NCBI RefSeq assembly: GCF_000720485.1
Contig: NZ_JOAX01000013.1
Coordinates: 124,001 to 188,000 of the forward strand
Source: Streptomyces ochraceiscleroticus
GTDB lineage: Bacteria > Actinomycetota > Actinomycetes > Streptomycetales > Streptomycetaceae
Length of the DNA: 64,000 nucleotides
Direction: 5' to 3'
Shown here: positions 15,644 through 24,627 of the stretch, in pieces
Layout of the letters: each line of letters begins with the position of its first letter
Numbering within the stretch: the stretch's first letter is position 1
Made by a program: the position numbers and the translations under genes
The notes under the pieces: generated by a model
The model's input: the letters and a program-made list of their open reading frames with translations, nothing else
What the model was told of the DNA's origin: nothing
Database searches by the model: none

Positions 15644-16674
15644 CCGGCGGAACGCCGGACGCGCGGAGCGGGAACGCGGCGCCACCCGGCCCTGCCGGAC
15701 GCCGCCGCACCCTCGGGCGCAGCGGCGTCCCCCTCACCGCCCTGTCCTTCGGCGGCGCCGCTCTCGGCAACCTCTACACGGCCGTCACCCCCGACCAGGC
15801 CACCGCCACCGTCGACGCCGCCTGGGATCAGGGCATCCGGGCCTTCGACACCGCGCCGCACTACGGACTCGGCCTGTCGGAACGGCGGCTGGGCGCAGCG
15901 CTGCGCGACCGGCCGCGCGACGCGTACGTGCTCTCCACCAAGGTGGGCCGGCTGCTGCGCCCCGGCGGCCCGGGCGGCGACGACCTCGCCCACGGCTTCG
16001 CCGTGCCGGCCACCCACCGCCGGGTCCGGGACTTCAGCGCGGACGGCGTCCGGCGCAGCATCGAGGAGAGCCTGTACCGCCTCGGTCTCGACCGGATCGA
16101 CCTCGCCTACCTGCACGACCCGGACGACCACGCGGAGCAGGCGTTCGGCGAGGCGTACCCGGCGCTCGAACGCCTCCGCGCCGAGGGCGTGGTCCGGGCG
16201 ATCGGCGCGGGCATGAACCAGACCGCCATGCTCGCCCGCTTCCTCCGCGACACCGACGTCGACGCCGTCCTGCTCGCCGGCCGCTATACGCTGCTCGACC
16301 CCTCGGGCCTGGACGAGGTCCTGCCCGAGGCCGCGGCGCGCCACCGCGGCGTGATCATCGGCGGCGTCCTCAACTCCGGCCTGCTCGCCGACCCGCGCCC
16401 CGGCGCGACCTACGACTACGCGCCCGCGGCACGCCCCGTACTGGAGCGCGCCCTGCGCCTCAAGGCCGTCACGGAGCGGCACGGCGTTCCGCTGCGCGCC
16501 GCGACCCTCCACTTCCCCTTCGCCCACCCGGCCGTCGCAAGCGTCCTCATCGGGCCCCGCTCACCCACCGAGGCAACCGACGCGACCGAACTCCTGCGCC
16601 GCCCCATCCCTGCGGACATGTGGGCGGAACTCCGGTCGGAGGGCCTGCTCCCGGCGCACGTCCCGACCCCCTGA
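15640..16674 (+). CDS. Aldo/keto reductase, D-threo-aldose 1-dehydrogenase-like
   Basis: This 344-residue (alpha/beta)8 NAD(P) oxidoreductase carries FDTAPHYGLGLSERRLG (catalytic Asp and Tyr), STKVGRLLR (Lys) and YLHDPDD (His). It closely resembles L-fucose/D-threo-aldose 1-dehydrogenases, which oxidise aldoses to lactones. The GTG start overlaps the SDR stop, so translation is coupled. The first 22 residues are a Gly/Pro/Arg-rich extension. In the proposed pathway it would make the lactone that the 13866 lactonase opens. Pyridoxal 4-dehydrogenase is a related alternative. Confidence 0.86.
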   Translation: MTGGTPDARSGNAAPPGPAGRRRTLGRSGVPLTALSFGGAALGNLYTAVTPDQATATVDAAWDQGIRAFDTAPHYGLGLSERRLGAALRDRPRDAYVLSTKVGRLLRPGGPGGDDLAHGFAVPATHRRVRDFSADGVRRSIEESLYRLGLDRIDLAYLHDPDDHAEQAFGEAYPALERLRAEGVVRAIGAGMNQTAMLARFLRDTDVDAVLLAGRYTLLDPSGLDEVLPEAAARHRGVIIGGVLNSGLLADPRPGATYDYAPAARPVLERALRLKAVTERHGVPLRAATLHFPFAHPAVASVLIGPRSPTEATDATELLRRPIPADMWAELRSEGLLPAHVPTP

Positions 16675-16780
16675 ACCGACACCGCCGCCCCGGCGCTCAG
16701 GACATGCCCCGTTGTGGTCCATCCCGGTCTCTTACGGTCCGCAGCCGTCGGCAGTGATCGTTTTCTCCCTATCGGTCATG

Positions 16781-16805
16781 CAGCATGGCGAGCTTGGGCA
16801 GGCTG
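16781..16805 (+). promoter_or_regulatory. Conserved 25-bp block upstream of STAND ATPase copy 1
   Basis: This block matches, ungapped at 20 of 25 positions, the sequence at 49361-49385 on the opposite strand, which lies upstream of the paralogous ATPase. It starts CAGCATGGCG and ends CAGGCTG. It is 37 bases before the GTG start and its potential reading frame differs between copies, so it is likely a promoter or leader element rather than coding. Confidence 0.5.
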
Positions 16806-16842
16806 GGCTTCTCCCGCGCAGGGCGGGCCGAGGAGGGCGACC

Positions 16843-18948
16843 GTGGCGGTGCCGCAGCGGATGGGGAACCTCCCTGCCGAGTCGGGTGAGTTGTTCGGAC
16901 GCCGGGCGGAGCTGGCTCAGATTCAGCGGCTGTTCGAGGGAGCGCGGCTGGTCACGCTGACGGGGGTCGGCGGTGTGGGCAAGACCCGGCTGGCGCTGCG
17001 GGCCGCGGCCGAGGCACAGCCGCGTCTTCGGGACGGTGCGTGGTGGGTGCCGCTGTCGGCACTGCGCCAAGGCGGGCTGCTGGCGCACGTCATCGCCGAG
17101 GCGCTCCCGCTGGCGGATCAGACGAGCCGGCCCATGATCGAGGTGGTGGCGGAGTATCTGGCGGACCGGGAACTGCTCCTGGTACTGGACACCTGCGAGC
17201 ACGTGACCGGTACCTGCGCGGTGACCGTGCAGGCGTTGCTGGCGGCGGCACCGGGACTGCGGATCCTGGTGACCAGCCGCATTCCCCTGCGGATCTCCGA
17301 GGAGCGATTGCTGACAGTGGCTCCGCTGCCGGTCCTCGAGCCCGCCGGCCGGCCGGCGAGCGGGGCGGACGCGGTGGCGCTGCTCGCCCAGCGGGCCGCC
17401 GACACGGTTCCCGGCTTCGCCGTCACCGACGCCAACCGCCCCGGCCTCGTACGGCTGTGCCGGCGCCTGGACGGCCTGCCGCTCGCCATCGAGCTGGCCG
17501 CGGCGCGGCTGGGCGAGATGTCCGTGACCGAGCTGACCGAGCGGCTGGAGGATCGCTTCTCCGTACTCGGTGAGACCGACGAGGTGGTGTACGGAACCGA
17601 ACCTCCCTGGCATCAGGGGCTGCGTACCGCGATCGGCTGGAGCCACCAGCTCTGTACGCCTGCCGAGCGGCTGCTGTGGGCGCGGCTGTCGGTGTTCGCG
17701 GGCGGCTTCGACGCGCACACGGCCCAGCGGGTGTGTGCCGACGCGGAGCTCCCGGCCGGGAGGATCCCGGCCCTGCTGGGCGCGCTGGCCCACGCCTCGC
17801 TCCTCACCGCCGCCCCGTCCCCGGGCGGCGGCCCGCGCTTCCGGATGCTGGACACGATCCGCGAGTACGGCGCCGGATGGCTGCGGCGGCTCGGCGAGGA
17901 GGACCGGGCACGCCGTCGGCACCGGGACTTCTACCTGGCGCTGGCGCGCGCGGGCGACGCCGCGTGGTTGGGCCCGGACCAGTACGCCTGGTACGACCGG
18001 ATGACCGGCGAGCACGACAACCTCCGCGCCGCGCTGGAATACAGCCTGACCACACCGGAGGAGGAGCACACCGCGCTGGAGCTGGCCGGCGCACTGTGGT
18101 TCTTCTGGGGGGCCTGCGGCTTTCCCCACGAGGGCGTGCACTACCTGAACCGGGCGCTCGCACTCGACACGACGCCGAGCCGGGCACGCAACAAGGCCCT
18201 GTGGGCCTGCGGCTTCGCTTTCAGGAGCCTGGGCGACCCCGACGCCAGCCTGGCCCGGAGCGCAGAATGCGCCGCCGCGGCCGAACGCCTCGGTGACACC
18301 GAAGCGGCGACCTGCGCGATGACCATCACCATGGGCGCGGCGATGATGCGCGGTCACGGGACACAGGCGCTGTCCATGGCGGAGCGTCTGCTCGTCACGC
18401 AACAACCCGGCGACGAACTCGCCCTCCCCGTGCTCTGGGCCCCGCTGATGGCCGGCCACGTGCACACCTCCGAGGGCCGCATCGAGGAAGCCACCACCCA
18501 CTTGGCGCACGTGCGTACCCTCTGCGACCGGCACGGTGAACGCTGGGCGCGCGCCTATGTCGATTACTTCCGCGCACGGGCCGAACTGCTGCGCGGCCGG
18601 CCCGAGACGGCGCAGAGGTATGCCCGGGCAGCCCTGGAAACCAAGCATCGGCTGCACGACAGCGTGGGAACCGCGCTCGTCATCGACCAGCTTGCCGGGG
18701 CTGTGATCGCCGTCGGCCAGGGGGAACGGGCCGCCCGGCTGCTCGGACTGGCCCAGCAGGTCTGGGGCACCCTGGGGCCCCCGCAGTTGGGCGTCCCCGA
18801 TCTTGTTGCCGTCCGCCGGGCCTATGAGCGGAAGACCCGCGACGCCCTCGGCGACGTCGCGTACAAGAGGGCCTTCCAGGCCGGCTACGACACCGACCTG
18901 GACACGGGCATCGCCGACGCCCTCAGCAAGGTGCCGTTGGGCGTGTGA
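16843..18948 (+). CDS. STAND/NB-ARC-type ATPase with TPR-like C-terminus (copy 1)
   Basis: This 701-residue signalling ATPase is related to the ATPase part of AfsR/SARP and LuxR-type (LAL) regulators. Walker A is GVGGVGKT (Lys47). Walker B is ELLLVLDTCEH near residue 105. RLDGLPLAIELAAARL is the conserved NB-ARC GLPLA motif, followed by a winged-helix region (about 265-345) and helical TPR-like repeats to the end. I see no DNA-binding domain at either end. The GTG start has AGGAGG six bases upstream and the family motif begins directly after it. A paralogue on the other strand (47184-49310) shares long identical stretches. The partner regulator is unknown. Confidence 0.88.
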   Translation: MAVPQRMGNLPAESGELFGRRAELAQIQRLFEGARLVTLTGVGGVGKTRLALRAAAEAQPRLRDGAWWVPLSALRQGGLLAHVIAEALPLADQTSRPMIEVVAEYLADRELLLVLDTCEHVTGTCAVTVQALLAAAPGLRILVTSRIPLRISEERLLTVAPLPVLEPAGRPASGADAVALLAQRAADTVPGFAVTDANRPGLVRLCRRLDGLPLAIELAAARLGEMSVTELTERLEDRFSVLGETDEVVYGTEPPWHQGLRTAIGWSHQLCTPAERLLWARLSVFAGGFDAHTAQRVCADAELPAGRIPALLGALAHASLLTAAPSPGGGPRFRMLDTIREYGAGWLRRLGEEDRARRRHRDFYLALARAGDAAWLGPDQYAWYDRMTGEHDNLRAALEYSLTTPEEEHTALELAGALWFFWGACGFPHEGVHYLNRALALDTTPSRARNKALWACGFAFRSLGDPDASLARSAECAAAAERLGDTEAATCAMTITMGAAMMRGHGTQALSMAERLLVTQQPGDELALPVLWAPLMAGHVHTSEGRIEEATTHLAHVRTLCDRHGERWARAYVDYFRARAELLRGRPETAQRYARAALETKHRLHDSVGTALVIDQLAGAVIAVGQGERAARLLGLAQQVWGTLGPPQLGVPDLVAVRRAYERKTRDALGDVAYKRAFQAGYDTDLDTGIADALSKVPLGV

Positions 18949-18977
18949 TGAGTGCACCGCCGACCGGGGCCCGGCGC

Positions 18978-19967
18978 TCAGGCCGCCGCCGGAGTCTTCG
19001 TGTTCTCGAAGGAGTCGAGGGTGCGGGCGAAGTCCCGGGTGGAGAGGAGCAGCTTGTAGACGATGGCGAGTTCGAAGACGAGCAGGAGGACGGCGGAGAC
19101 GACCGTGACGGGGATGACCGCGTCGAAGAGCGGCCCGACGATGAAGACGCCCATCTGGAATTCGATGCCGCTGATGAGGTGCGTACGGACGCGGTGCCGC
19201 AGCAGGTAGGAGCGGGCCCGCAGATAGCCGGGGAAACGGCTGCGGAACTCCCGCTGCAGGTCGATGACGTCGGACTTCTTCCGCCGCTTCGGCGCCGGTA
19301 CGGCCACCAGTACCGGCGTGCCCGCAGTGCTCTGCGCGTCGTCCGCCCGGTCCTGCTGGAGGTCCTGCTCGATGTCCGCCTCGGGGTTGTCGCGCAGCAG
19401 GTCCTCCATGAACGCGACCTCCGCCGTGTCCTCGGCCCGCCGCGCCGCCCGGATGCGCGACTTGATCTGCTTGCGCATCGTGTGCCGGGTCTTGAAGATC
19501 TCCAGCGAGTTGATGTACCGCAGGCCGTCGAGCGCGACCACGCCCGCCGCGAGCCAGATGTAGAAGGTGTTGCCGGTGCGGTGGTACTGACCGCCCATCA
19601 GGGCGACGGCGCAGGCCATCACGCGGATGCGGTCGAAGATGTAGTCGAGCCAGGCACCGAAGACGGAGCCCTGGCCGGTGAGCCGGGCGACCTTGCCGTC
19701 CATGCAGTCCAGGATGAAGCTCAGGTGGTACACCACGGCACCGGCGATGAGCCAGCGCCAGTCGCCCTGCGTGAAGCAGGCCGCGGAGACCAGGCCGAGG
19801 AGGAGCGCGCCCCAGGTGATCTGGTTCGGGGTGATCCGCGTGCGCATCGCGGTCTGCCGCACCAGAGGAGTGGCGACCGGGTCGACCAGCAGCACGGTCC
19901 ACCATGCGTCCCGCTTCTTCTGGGTAAGGCGACGCACCTCGGCGAGGGGCGGTATGTCTCTGCGCAT
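18978..19967 (-). CDS. CDP-alcohol phosphatidyltransferase family membrane protein
   Basis: This 329-residue integral membrane enzyme attaches a phosphatidyl or related diphosphate group from a CDP-alcohol to a second alcohol, as in phospholipid synthesis. The full family motif D-x2-DG-x2-AR-x8-G-x3-D-x3-D is present: Asp87, Asp90, Gly91, Ala94, Arg95, Gly104, Asp108 and Asp112. Several hydrophobic segments flank it. A polar acidic/basic loop (about residues 185-240) lies between membrane segments and is not part of the core family. The ATG has AGGAAG upstream; a longer frame from 20048 is less likely. An AT-rich promoter candidate lies just upstream. The head-group acceptor is unknown. Confidence 0.88.
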   Translation of the reverse strand: MRRDIPPLAEVRRLTQKKRDAWWTVLLVDPVATPLVRQTAMRTRITPNQITWGALLLGLVSAACFTQGDWRWLIAGAVVYHLSFILDCMDGKVARLTGQGSVFGAWLDYIFDRIRVMACAVALMGGQYHRTGNTFYIWLAAGVVALDGLRYINSLEIFKTRHTMRKQIKSRIRAARRAEDTAEVAFMEDLLRDNPEADIEQDLQQDRADDAQSTAGTPVLVAVPAPKRRKKSDVIDLQREFRSRFPGYLRARSYLLRHRVRTHLISGIEFQMGVFIVGPLFDAVIPVTVVSAVLLLVFELAIVYKLLLSTRDFARTLDSFENTKTPAAA

Positions 19968-19983
19968 GTTCGACTTCCTGGTG

Positions 19984-20013
19984 TTTATACGGGCTTCACC
20001 AGAAGTTAAGGAA
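19984..20013 (-). promoter_or_regulatory. Candidate promoter of the CDP-alcohol transferase gene
   Basis: Reading left, TTCCTT (20013-20008) and TATAAA (19989-19984) are 18 bases apart in an unusually AT-rich patch. The -10 lies about 17 bases before the start codon, predicting a very short leader. Inferred from consensus. Confidence 0.35.
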
Positions 20014-20027
20014 GTAATTGGTGATTG

Positions 20028-20057
20028 CACAAGGTTCGCCCGGGGCAACCTTTTGTG
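20028..20057 (-). terminator. Hairpin at the end of the ABC-transporter operon
   Basis: CACAAGGTT (20028-20036) pairs with AACCTTTTGTG (20047-20057) apart from a 2-base bulge, with GCC/GGC pairing inside the loop. It lies just beyond the DUF624 gene, the last gene of the leftward operon. Confidence 0.55.
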
Positions 20058-20078
20058 GGGGGTAAGGGTCTTACGGGG

Positions 20079-20747
20079 TCAGTGAGTCGATGCCTTCAGT
20101 GCGTCCGCCGTCGCGGACGGGCCCGCTCGGCGCGCCTCGACCGCCGTCAGCGCCACCGCCAACGGCCCCGGCAGCAGGAAGAGCACGGGCGGTACGGTCC
20201 ATGCGCAGACCGCCGCCGTGGCCAGCGCCAGCAGCACCAGGAGGCTGCCGGGGAGGTCCCGTACGGTGAGTGCCGCGGCCGTCCGTACGGCGGTGCGCCA
20301 GCCGCCCGCAGCGCCGTCCGTCCAGCCCTCCGCCGCGGCGGGCTGCGCACACGCCCGCAGCCCCAGCACCGCCAGTACCGTGCCCACGGCCGCCAGGAAC
20401 AGCGCGAACGGCACCGCGCCCGGCAGCCCCGCGGCGGCCAGCCCCGCGTCCGCCGCGACCAGCGCGCCGAGCCCCAGCAGCGCTCCGCCCGCGACCAGGT
20501 CGGCGCGCCACGGCCGGGCGCGCAGCGCGGCGAAGTACCGACCGGCCGTGCAGGGCTCGTCGTACCACTGCCGCCTGCGCAGCATCGTGCACGCCGTGGC
20601 CAGCGCGGCCGGCACCGTCACCAGCGGCAGGCAGGCCACCGTCGTGGCGAGCCCGATGGCGAGTACGTCGGCGAAGAACGCGAAGCGCGGCCCGAACAGC
20701 TCGCCGGGCTCCCGTCGCGCGGATGCCGTGTCCGTCGGGGCGCTCAT
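20079..20747 (-). CDS. DUF624 (YesL-like) membrane protein
   Basis: This 222-residue protein has about five hydrophobic segments and the DUF624 opening pattern (FFADVLAIGLATTVACLPLV, then RQWYDEPCTAGRYFAALR). YesL-type proteins commonly lie beside sugar ABC transporter genes and are thought to assist or regulate them; their biochemical role is unknown. It overlaps the last permease gene by 4 bases and ends the operon. Confidence 0.75.
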   Translation of the reverse strand: MSAPTDTASARREPGELFGPRFAFFADVLAIGLATTVACLPLVTVPAALATACTMLRRRQWYDEPCTAGRYFAALRARPWRADLVAGGALLGLGALVAADAGLAAAGLPGAVPFALFLAAVGTVLAVLGLRACAQPAAAEGWTDGAAGGWRTAVRTAAALTVRDLPGSLLVLLALATAAVCAWTVPPVLFLLPGPLAVALTAVEARRAGPSATADALKASTH

Positions 20748-21601
20748 CCCTTGACCCCCGAGTTCGCCATGCCCTCCACCAGGAAGCGCTGGAAGGCGAG
20801 GAAGAACAGCACGATCGGGAGCAGCGCGAGGACCGACATGGCGAACATCGGGCCGTAAGCGGACTGGCTGGAGGTGTCCACGAAGGTGCGCAGGGCGAGC
20901 GTGAGCGTGTACTTGTCCGGCTCGAAGAGGTAGATGAGCTGGGTGAAGAAGTCGTTCCAGGTCCAGATGAAGGTGAAGATCGCGGTGGTGATCAGCGCGG
21001 GCCGGGTGAGCGGCAGCACGACCCGCGCGAAGGTACGGAACGGCCCGCAGCCGTCGATCTTCGCCGCCTCCTCCAGCTCGCGCGGCAGCCCGCGCATGAA
21101 CTGCACGATGAGGAAGACGAAGAACGCGTCGGTCGCCAGGAACTTCGGCAGCACCATCGGCCAGAAGGTGTTCACCATGCCGAGCTGGTTGAAGACGATG
21201 TACTGCGGGATCAGCACCGCGTGGTGCGGCAGCATGATCGTGGCGATCATGAAGGCGAAGAGCGGACCGCGCATCCGGAACCGCAGCCGCGCGAAGGCGT
21301 ACGCGGCCAGCGAGCAGCTCAGTACATTGCCGAGCACGGCACCGACCGAGATGGTCAGCGAGTTGCCGAAGAGCTTCAGCAGGCTGACGCCCTCGATGCC
21401 GGCCGCGGCCGTCGTGTAGTTCTCCGTGGCGAGCCGGGACGGCAGCAGCGCGAGGCTGGCGAGCACCTCGTCGGCCGGCTTGAAGGACGTCGCGACCAGC
21501 CAGCCCAGCGGGTAGAGCATGACGAGCAGCACCAGGAGGCAGCCGGCGTGCAGGGCGGTGCGCGGCCAGTTGGCGCGCACAGCGGTACGCGTGAAGGTCA
21601 T
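20744..21601 (-). CDS. Sugar ABC transporter permease, MalG-type
   Basis: This 285-residue inner-membrane permease with six helices has the EAA loop ELEEAAKIDGCGPFRTFARVVLPL, which contacts the ATPase. It pairs with the MalF-type permease directly upstream; stop and start overlap as TGATG. No ATPase gene is in the operon, as is common in Streptomyces, where a shared MsiK-type ATPase energises several importers. That sharing is family knowledge, not seen here. Confidence 0.92.
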   Translation of the reverse strand: MTFTRTAVRANWPRTALHAGCLLVLLVMLYPLGWLVATSFKPADEVLASLALLPSRLATENYTTAAAGIEGVSLLKLFGNSLTISVGAVLGNVLSCSLAAYAFARLRFRMRGPLFAFMIATIMLPHHAVLIPQYIVFNQLGMVNTFWPMVLPKFLATDAFFVFLIVQFMRGLPRELEEAAKIDGCGPFRTFARVVLPLTRPALITTAIFTFIWTWNDFFTQLIYLFEPDKYTLTLALRTFVDTSSQSAYGPMFAMSVLALLPIVLFFLAFQRFLVEGMANSGVKG

Positions 21602-22572
21602 CAGCGGCCCTCCTCGTTCGCGTAGAAGACCCAGGAGCGGGAGGTGCGGAAGAGCACCGCGGTGACGATGGCGATGGCGATGAGCAGGACCCACGCCATC
21701 GCGGAGGCGTAGCCCATGTGCGAGGCGGTGAAGCCGCGGTCGTAGAGGTAGAGCGTGTAGAAGAGAGTGGAGTCCGCGGGGCCGCCCCGGCCGCCGCTCA
21801 CCGCGAACGCCGGGGTGAAGACCTGGAACGCCTGGATGGTCTGCAGGACGAGGTTGAAGAAGAGGACCGGGGACAGCATCGGCAGGGTGATCGAGACGAA
21901 CTGCCGCCACCGTCCGGCGCCGTCCACCGACGCCGCCTCGTACAGCTCCTTCGGTATCTGCTGCAGCCCCGCCAGGAAGATGACCATCGGCGCGCCGAAC
22001 TGCCACACCGTCAGCAGCGCCACGGACAGCAGCGCCCAGCCGGGCCGGTTGACCCAGCCGCCGGTGTGCAGGCCCAGCGAGCCCAGTACGTTGTCGACGG
22101 TGCCGCCGTCGTTGAACAGCGCCCGCCACACCAGCGCGATGCTCATCGAGGCGCCGAGCAGCGACGGGGCGTAGAACGCGGAGCGGTAGAAGCCCTTGCC
22201 GCGCTTCATCGACTTCAGCGCGACCGCCACCGCCAGCGCCAGGGCGAGCTGGAGGGGGACGGCCACCAGGACGTACAGCAGGGTGTTCAGGACCGAGCGG
22301 AGCAGCCGCGGGTCCTCGGTGAACATCTGCGTGTAGTTGCGCAGGCCGACCCAGGACGGCGGGTCGAAGAGGTCGTAGTCGGTGAAGGAGAGGTAGAGGG
22401 AGACCGCCATCGGGAGGAGGGTGAGGACGGCCGCGCCCAGCACCCAGGGGGAGAGGAACACCCAGGCGGCGCCCTCCCGTTCCCGCTTCGGCCGCCGCTT
22501 CCCGCCCTGTACCGCAGGGGCCGGGCGCTGCCGGGGGAGTACGGCCGCCTCGTCCATCGTTCGCGTGCTCAC
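21601..22572 (-). CDS. Sugar ABC transporter permease, MalF-type
   Basis: This 323-residue permease has an N-terminal cytoplasmic tail rich in Arg and Lys (RPAPAVQGGKRRPKRER) and six predicted helices. The EAA loop is KELYEAASVDGAGRWRQFVSITLPM. It overlaps the solute-binding protein stop by 4 bases (ATGA) and the MalG-type permease start by one base. It forms the heterodimeric channel of the importer. Confidence 0.92.
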   Translation of the reverse strand: MSTRTMDEAAVLPRQRPAPAVQGGKRRPKREREGAAWVFLSPWVLGAAVLTLLPMAVSLYLSFTDYDLFDPPSWVGLRNYTQMFTEDPRLLRSVLNTLLYVLVAVPLQLALALAVAVALKSMKRGKGFYRSAFYAPSLLGASMSIALVWRALFNDGGTVDNVLGSLGLHTGGWVNRPGWALLSVALLTVWQFGAPMVIFLAGLQQIPKELYEAASVDGAGRWRQFVSITLPMLSPVLFFNLVLQTIQAFQVFTPAFAVSGGRGGPADSTLFYTLYLYDRGFTASHMGYASAMAWVLLIAIAIVTAVLFRTSRSWVFYANEEGR

Positions 22573-23849
22573 GGCCTCAGCTCCGTCCGTGCCTCGGTAA
22601 GGAAGTCCTCGGCGACCTCGCGCGGGGACGCCTGCTCGAAGGCCACCTGGTCGTAGTCGCGCTGGAAGGTCGACTGCAGGCCGTTGTCGCCGCGCGGCGG
22701 CGCGGCCGGCGGGTCCTTCAGCTTGCCCTCCAGGGATTCCTGGAGCCCGGCGACCTGCTGCTGGAAGCCGGTCACCTTCGGCAGTACGCGGGTCCGCTGC
22801 CGGCCGTTGACCGGGGTGCCGCGGTCCACGCCGAGGATGTCGGCGGCCGCGTCGGAGTTGAGCAGGAAGTCGAGGAAGCGGGCCGCCTCGCGGGGATGGG
22901 TGCTGCCGGCGGCGATCCCGAGGAGCATCGACGGCTTGTAGTACTGACCAGGGGTGCCGTCCGGGCCCGCCGGCATCGGCGCGAGCGCCAGCCGGTCCCC
23001 GTACATCGCCTCGTAACCGGCCGATGGGGCATCCCAGTTGAACTCCGCGACCGCCCGTTTGCGGCCCATCGGCGAGTCCTCGACCGAGCCCGCCATCTGT
23101 GTGGTGTCCTCGGCCCGGCTGACCAGCCCCTCCTTGCGCAGCTTCGAGGTGAAGGCCCAGAAGCGGGCCAGGTCCGCCGCGCTGAAGGCGGCCTGCCCGT
23201 CAGCGCCGTACAGCCGCTTGCCCTGCCCGCGCAGCCAGACCTCGAACCAGTCCTCCATCGAGCCCGGGTCCGTCATGGGCCGCTCGTACCCGGCGGCCTT
23301 CAGCTTCCGCAGCGCGTCCGCCCACTCCTCCCAGGTCCAGCCCGGCTTCGGGGCACGCAGCCCGGCCTTCCGCCACGCCTCCTTGTCGTACGCGAGGGCC
23401 TGCGTGCCGACGCCCATCGGCAGCGCGTACTGCACGCCGCCCACCTGCCCGGTCTTCAGCAGCCCGGAGTCCATGTCCTCGGTGGGCAGCGCCTTGCGTT
23501 GAGTCCCCAGGTCGAGCAGCACGTCGGAGCCCGCGTACTGGCTGATCTGCCGGTAGTCGAGCTGGATGAGGTCGGGGACGTCGCCGCCCGCCGCCTGGGT
23601 GGCCAGCTTCTGCTTGTACGACTCGTACGTGGAGTACGAGGTCTGGATGTCGATGCCGGGGTTCGCCCGCTCGAAGGCGGCGACGGCCTTCTCGGTGCGC
23701 GCTGCCCGGTCCGCGTTGCCCCACCAGGTGAAGCGGAGCGTGACCTTGCTGTCGGCGGCGGTGGAGGCCCCACCGCCGCCGCAGCCCGCCAGGGCCAGGC
23801 AGAGGGCGAGCGCCATGGCCGCGAGGGTTATGGGACGCCGCACGTTCAC
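22569..23849 (-). CDS. Extracellular solute-binding lipoprotein (family 1)
   Basis: This 426-residue sugar-capture lipoprotein of the importer starts MNVRRPITL and has a hydrophobic segment and the lipobox LAGC with Cys23 as lipidation site, followed by a Gly-rich linker. The mature part begins VTLRFTWWGNADRAARTEKA, typical of family 1 binding proteins for oligo- or monosaccharides. The GTG at 23849 is chosen because it overlaps the preceding stop as GTGA and puts the lipobox at the right distance; a longer frame to 23906 would spoil the signal peptide. The sugar is unknown. Confidence 0.9.
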   Translation of the reverse strand: MNVRRPITLAAMALALCLALAGCGGGGASTAADSKVTLRFTWWGNADRAARTEKAVAAFERANPGIDIQTSYSTYESYKQKLATQAAGGDVPDLIQLDYRQISQYAGSDVLLDLGTQRKALPTEDMDSGLLKTGQVGGVQYALPMGVGTQALAYDKEAWRKAGLRAPKPGWTWEEWADALRKLKAAGYERPMTDPGSMEDWFEVWLRGQGKRLYGADGQAAFSAADLARFWAFTSKLRKEGLVSRAEDTTQMAGSVEDSPMGRKRAVAEFNWDAPSAGYEAMYGDRLALAPMPAGPDGTPGQYYKPSMLLGIAAGSTHPREAARFLDFLLNSDAAADILGVDRGTPVNGRQRTRVLPKVTGFQQQVAGLQESLEGKLKDPPAAPPRGDNGLQSTFQRDYDQVAFEQASPREVAEDFLTEARTELRP

Positions 23850-24592
23850 TCCCCGTAGTAAGGAAGCGTCGTACCGGGCAGTTCGTACTCCTCGCGGCGG
23901 CCGCACATGCCGTACCCGCCGTGCCGGGTCGGGCCCGCCGACCGGACCCCGCCCTCGGCCAGATGCGCCGCGTCGCCCGCGGCGAGCGCAGTGAGGTGCC
24001 GCCCCGTCCGCTCGGCGGCGGCCAGCGCGCCTTCGCGCCAGCGATCCCGCCAGGCATCGGCCTTGGACGCGACGAGCCGGGCGGCCGCCTCGTGGAAGGC
24101 GCGCAGCGGCCCGTCGTCACCGTCCGCCAGTGCGGTACGCAGCGCCTGGTACCCCTCGACGGCGAGGTCCCGCCGCTTCCGTGCGGCGGCCTCCGCCTCG
24201 GGCCCCTCCTTCGCGGGCAGCGCGGCGGCAGCGGCGTACGCCGCCGGATCGGCCAGCACCTCGGGCGGGAAGGTGAAGACCGCGTCCCCCGCCTCCGGCA
24301 GCCCGCCGTTCTGCATCAGTACCGTCACCCGCAGCCCGTCGCCGTTGACCATGCGGTGCACGGTCCCCGGCGTGAACCACGCGATGACGCCCGGCTCCAG
24401 CGGCGTCTCGCGGTAGCCGTCCGCGACGCTCAGCGTCTGTACGGCGCCCCGGCCCCCGGTGACGACGTACGCCTCCGTGCAGGCGAGGTGCAGATGCGGG
24501 CTGCCCCCGCACACACCGTCGGCGGCCTCCCACTCATAGGCGCTGAGGTGCGACAGTCCGATGCCGCCCGGCAGCGGCGCGTCCATGACCAT
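23846..24592 (-). CDS. Cupin-domain protein in sugar operon
   Basis: This 248-residue protein has an N-terminal cupin barrel (about residues 10-100): PHLHLACTEAYVVTGGRG supplies the first metal motif and WFTPGTVHRMVN the second. A helical region (about 115-190) and a C-terminal tail (GGYGMCGRREEYELPG) follow. It could be a sugar isomerase-like or sensory cupin. It lies between the PmoA-like gene (35 bases away) and the solute-binding protein (4-base overlap), so it belongs to the operon. No specific reaction can be named. Confidence 0.75.
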   Translation of the reverse strand: MVMDAPLPGGIGLSHLSAYEWEAADGVCGGSPHLHLACTEAYVVTGGRGAVQTLSVADGYRETPLEPGVIAWFTPGTVHRMVNGDGLRVTVLMQNGGLPEAGDAVFTFPPEVLADPAAYAAAAALPAKEGPEAEAAARKRRDLAVEGYQALRTALADGDDGPLRAFHEAAARLVASKADAWRDRWREGALAAAERTGRHLTALAAGDAAHLAEGGVRSAGPTRHGGYGMCGRREEYELPGTTLPYYGE

Positions 24593-24627
24593 GACCGGCT
24601 CCCTTCTTCAGTCCCTCGGTCCGTCCG

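Noticed and set aside
16732..19905. A 1057-codon minus-strand frame spanning the STAND ATPase and the CDP-alcohol transferase gene
   Set aside because: It runs antisense to the ATPase and in another frame of the transferase; both true genes have clear motifs and start sites.
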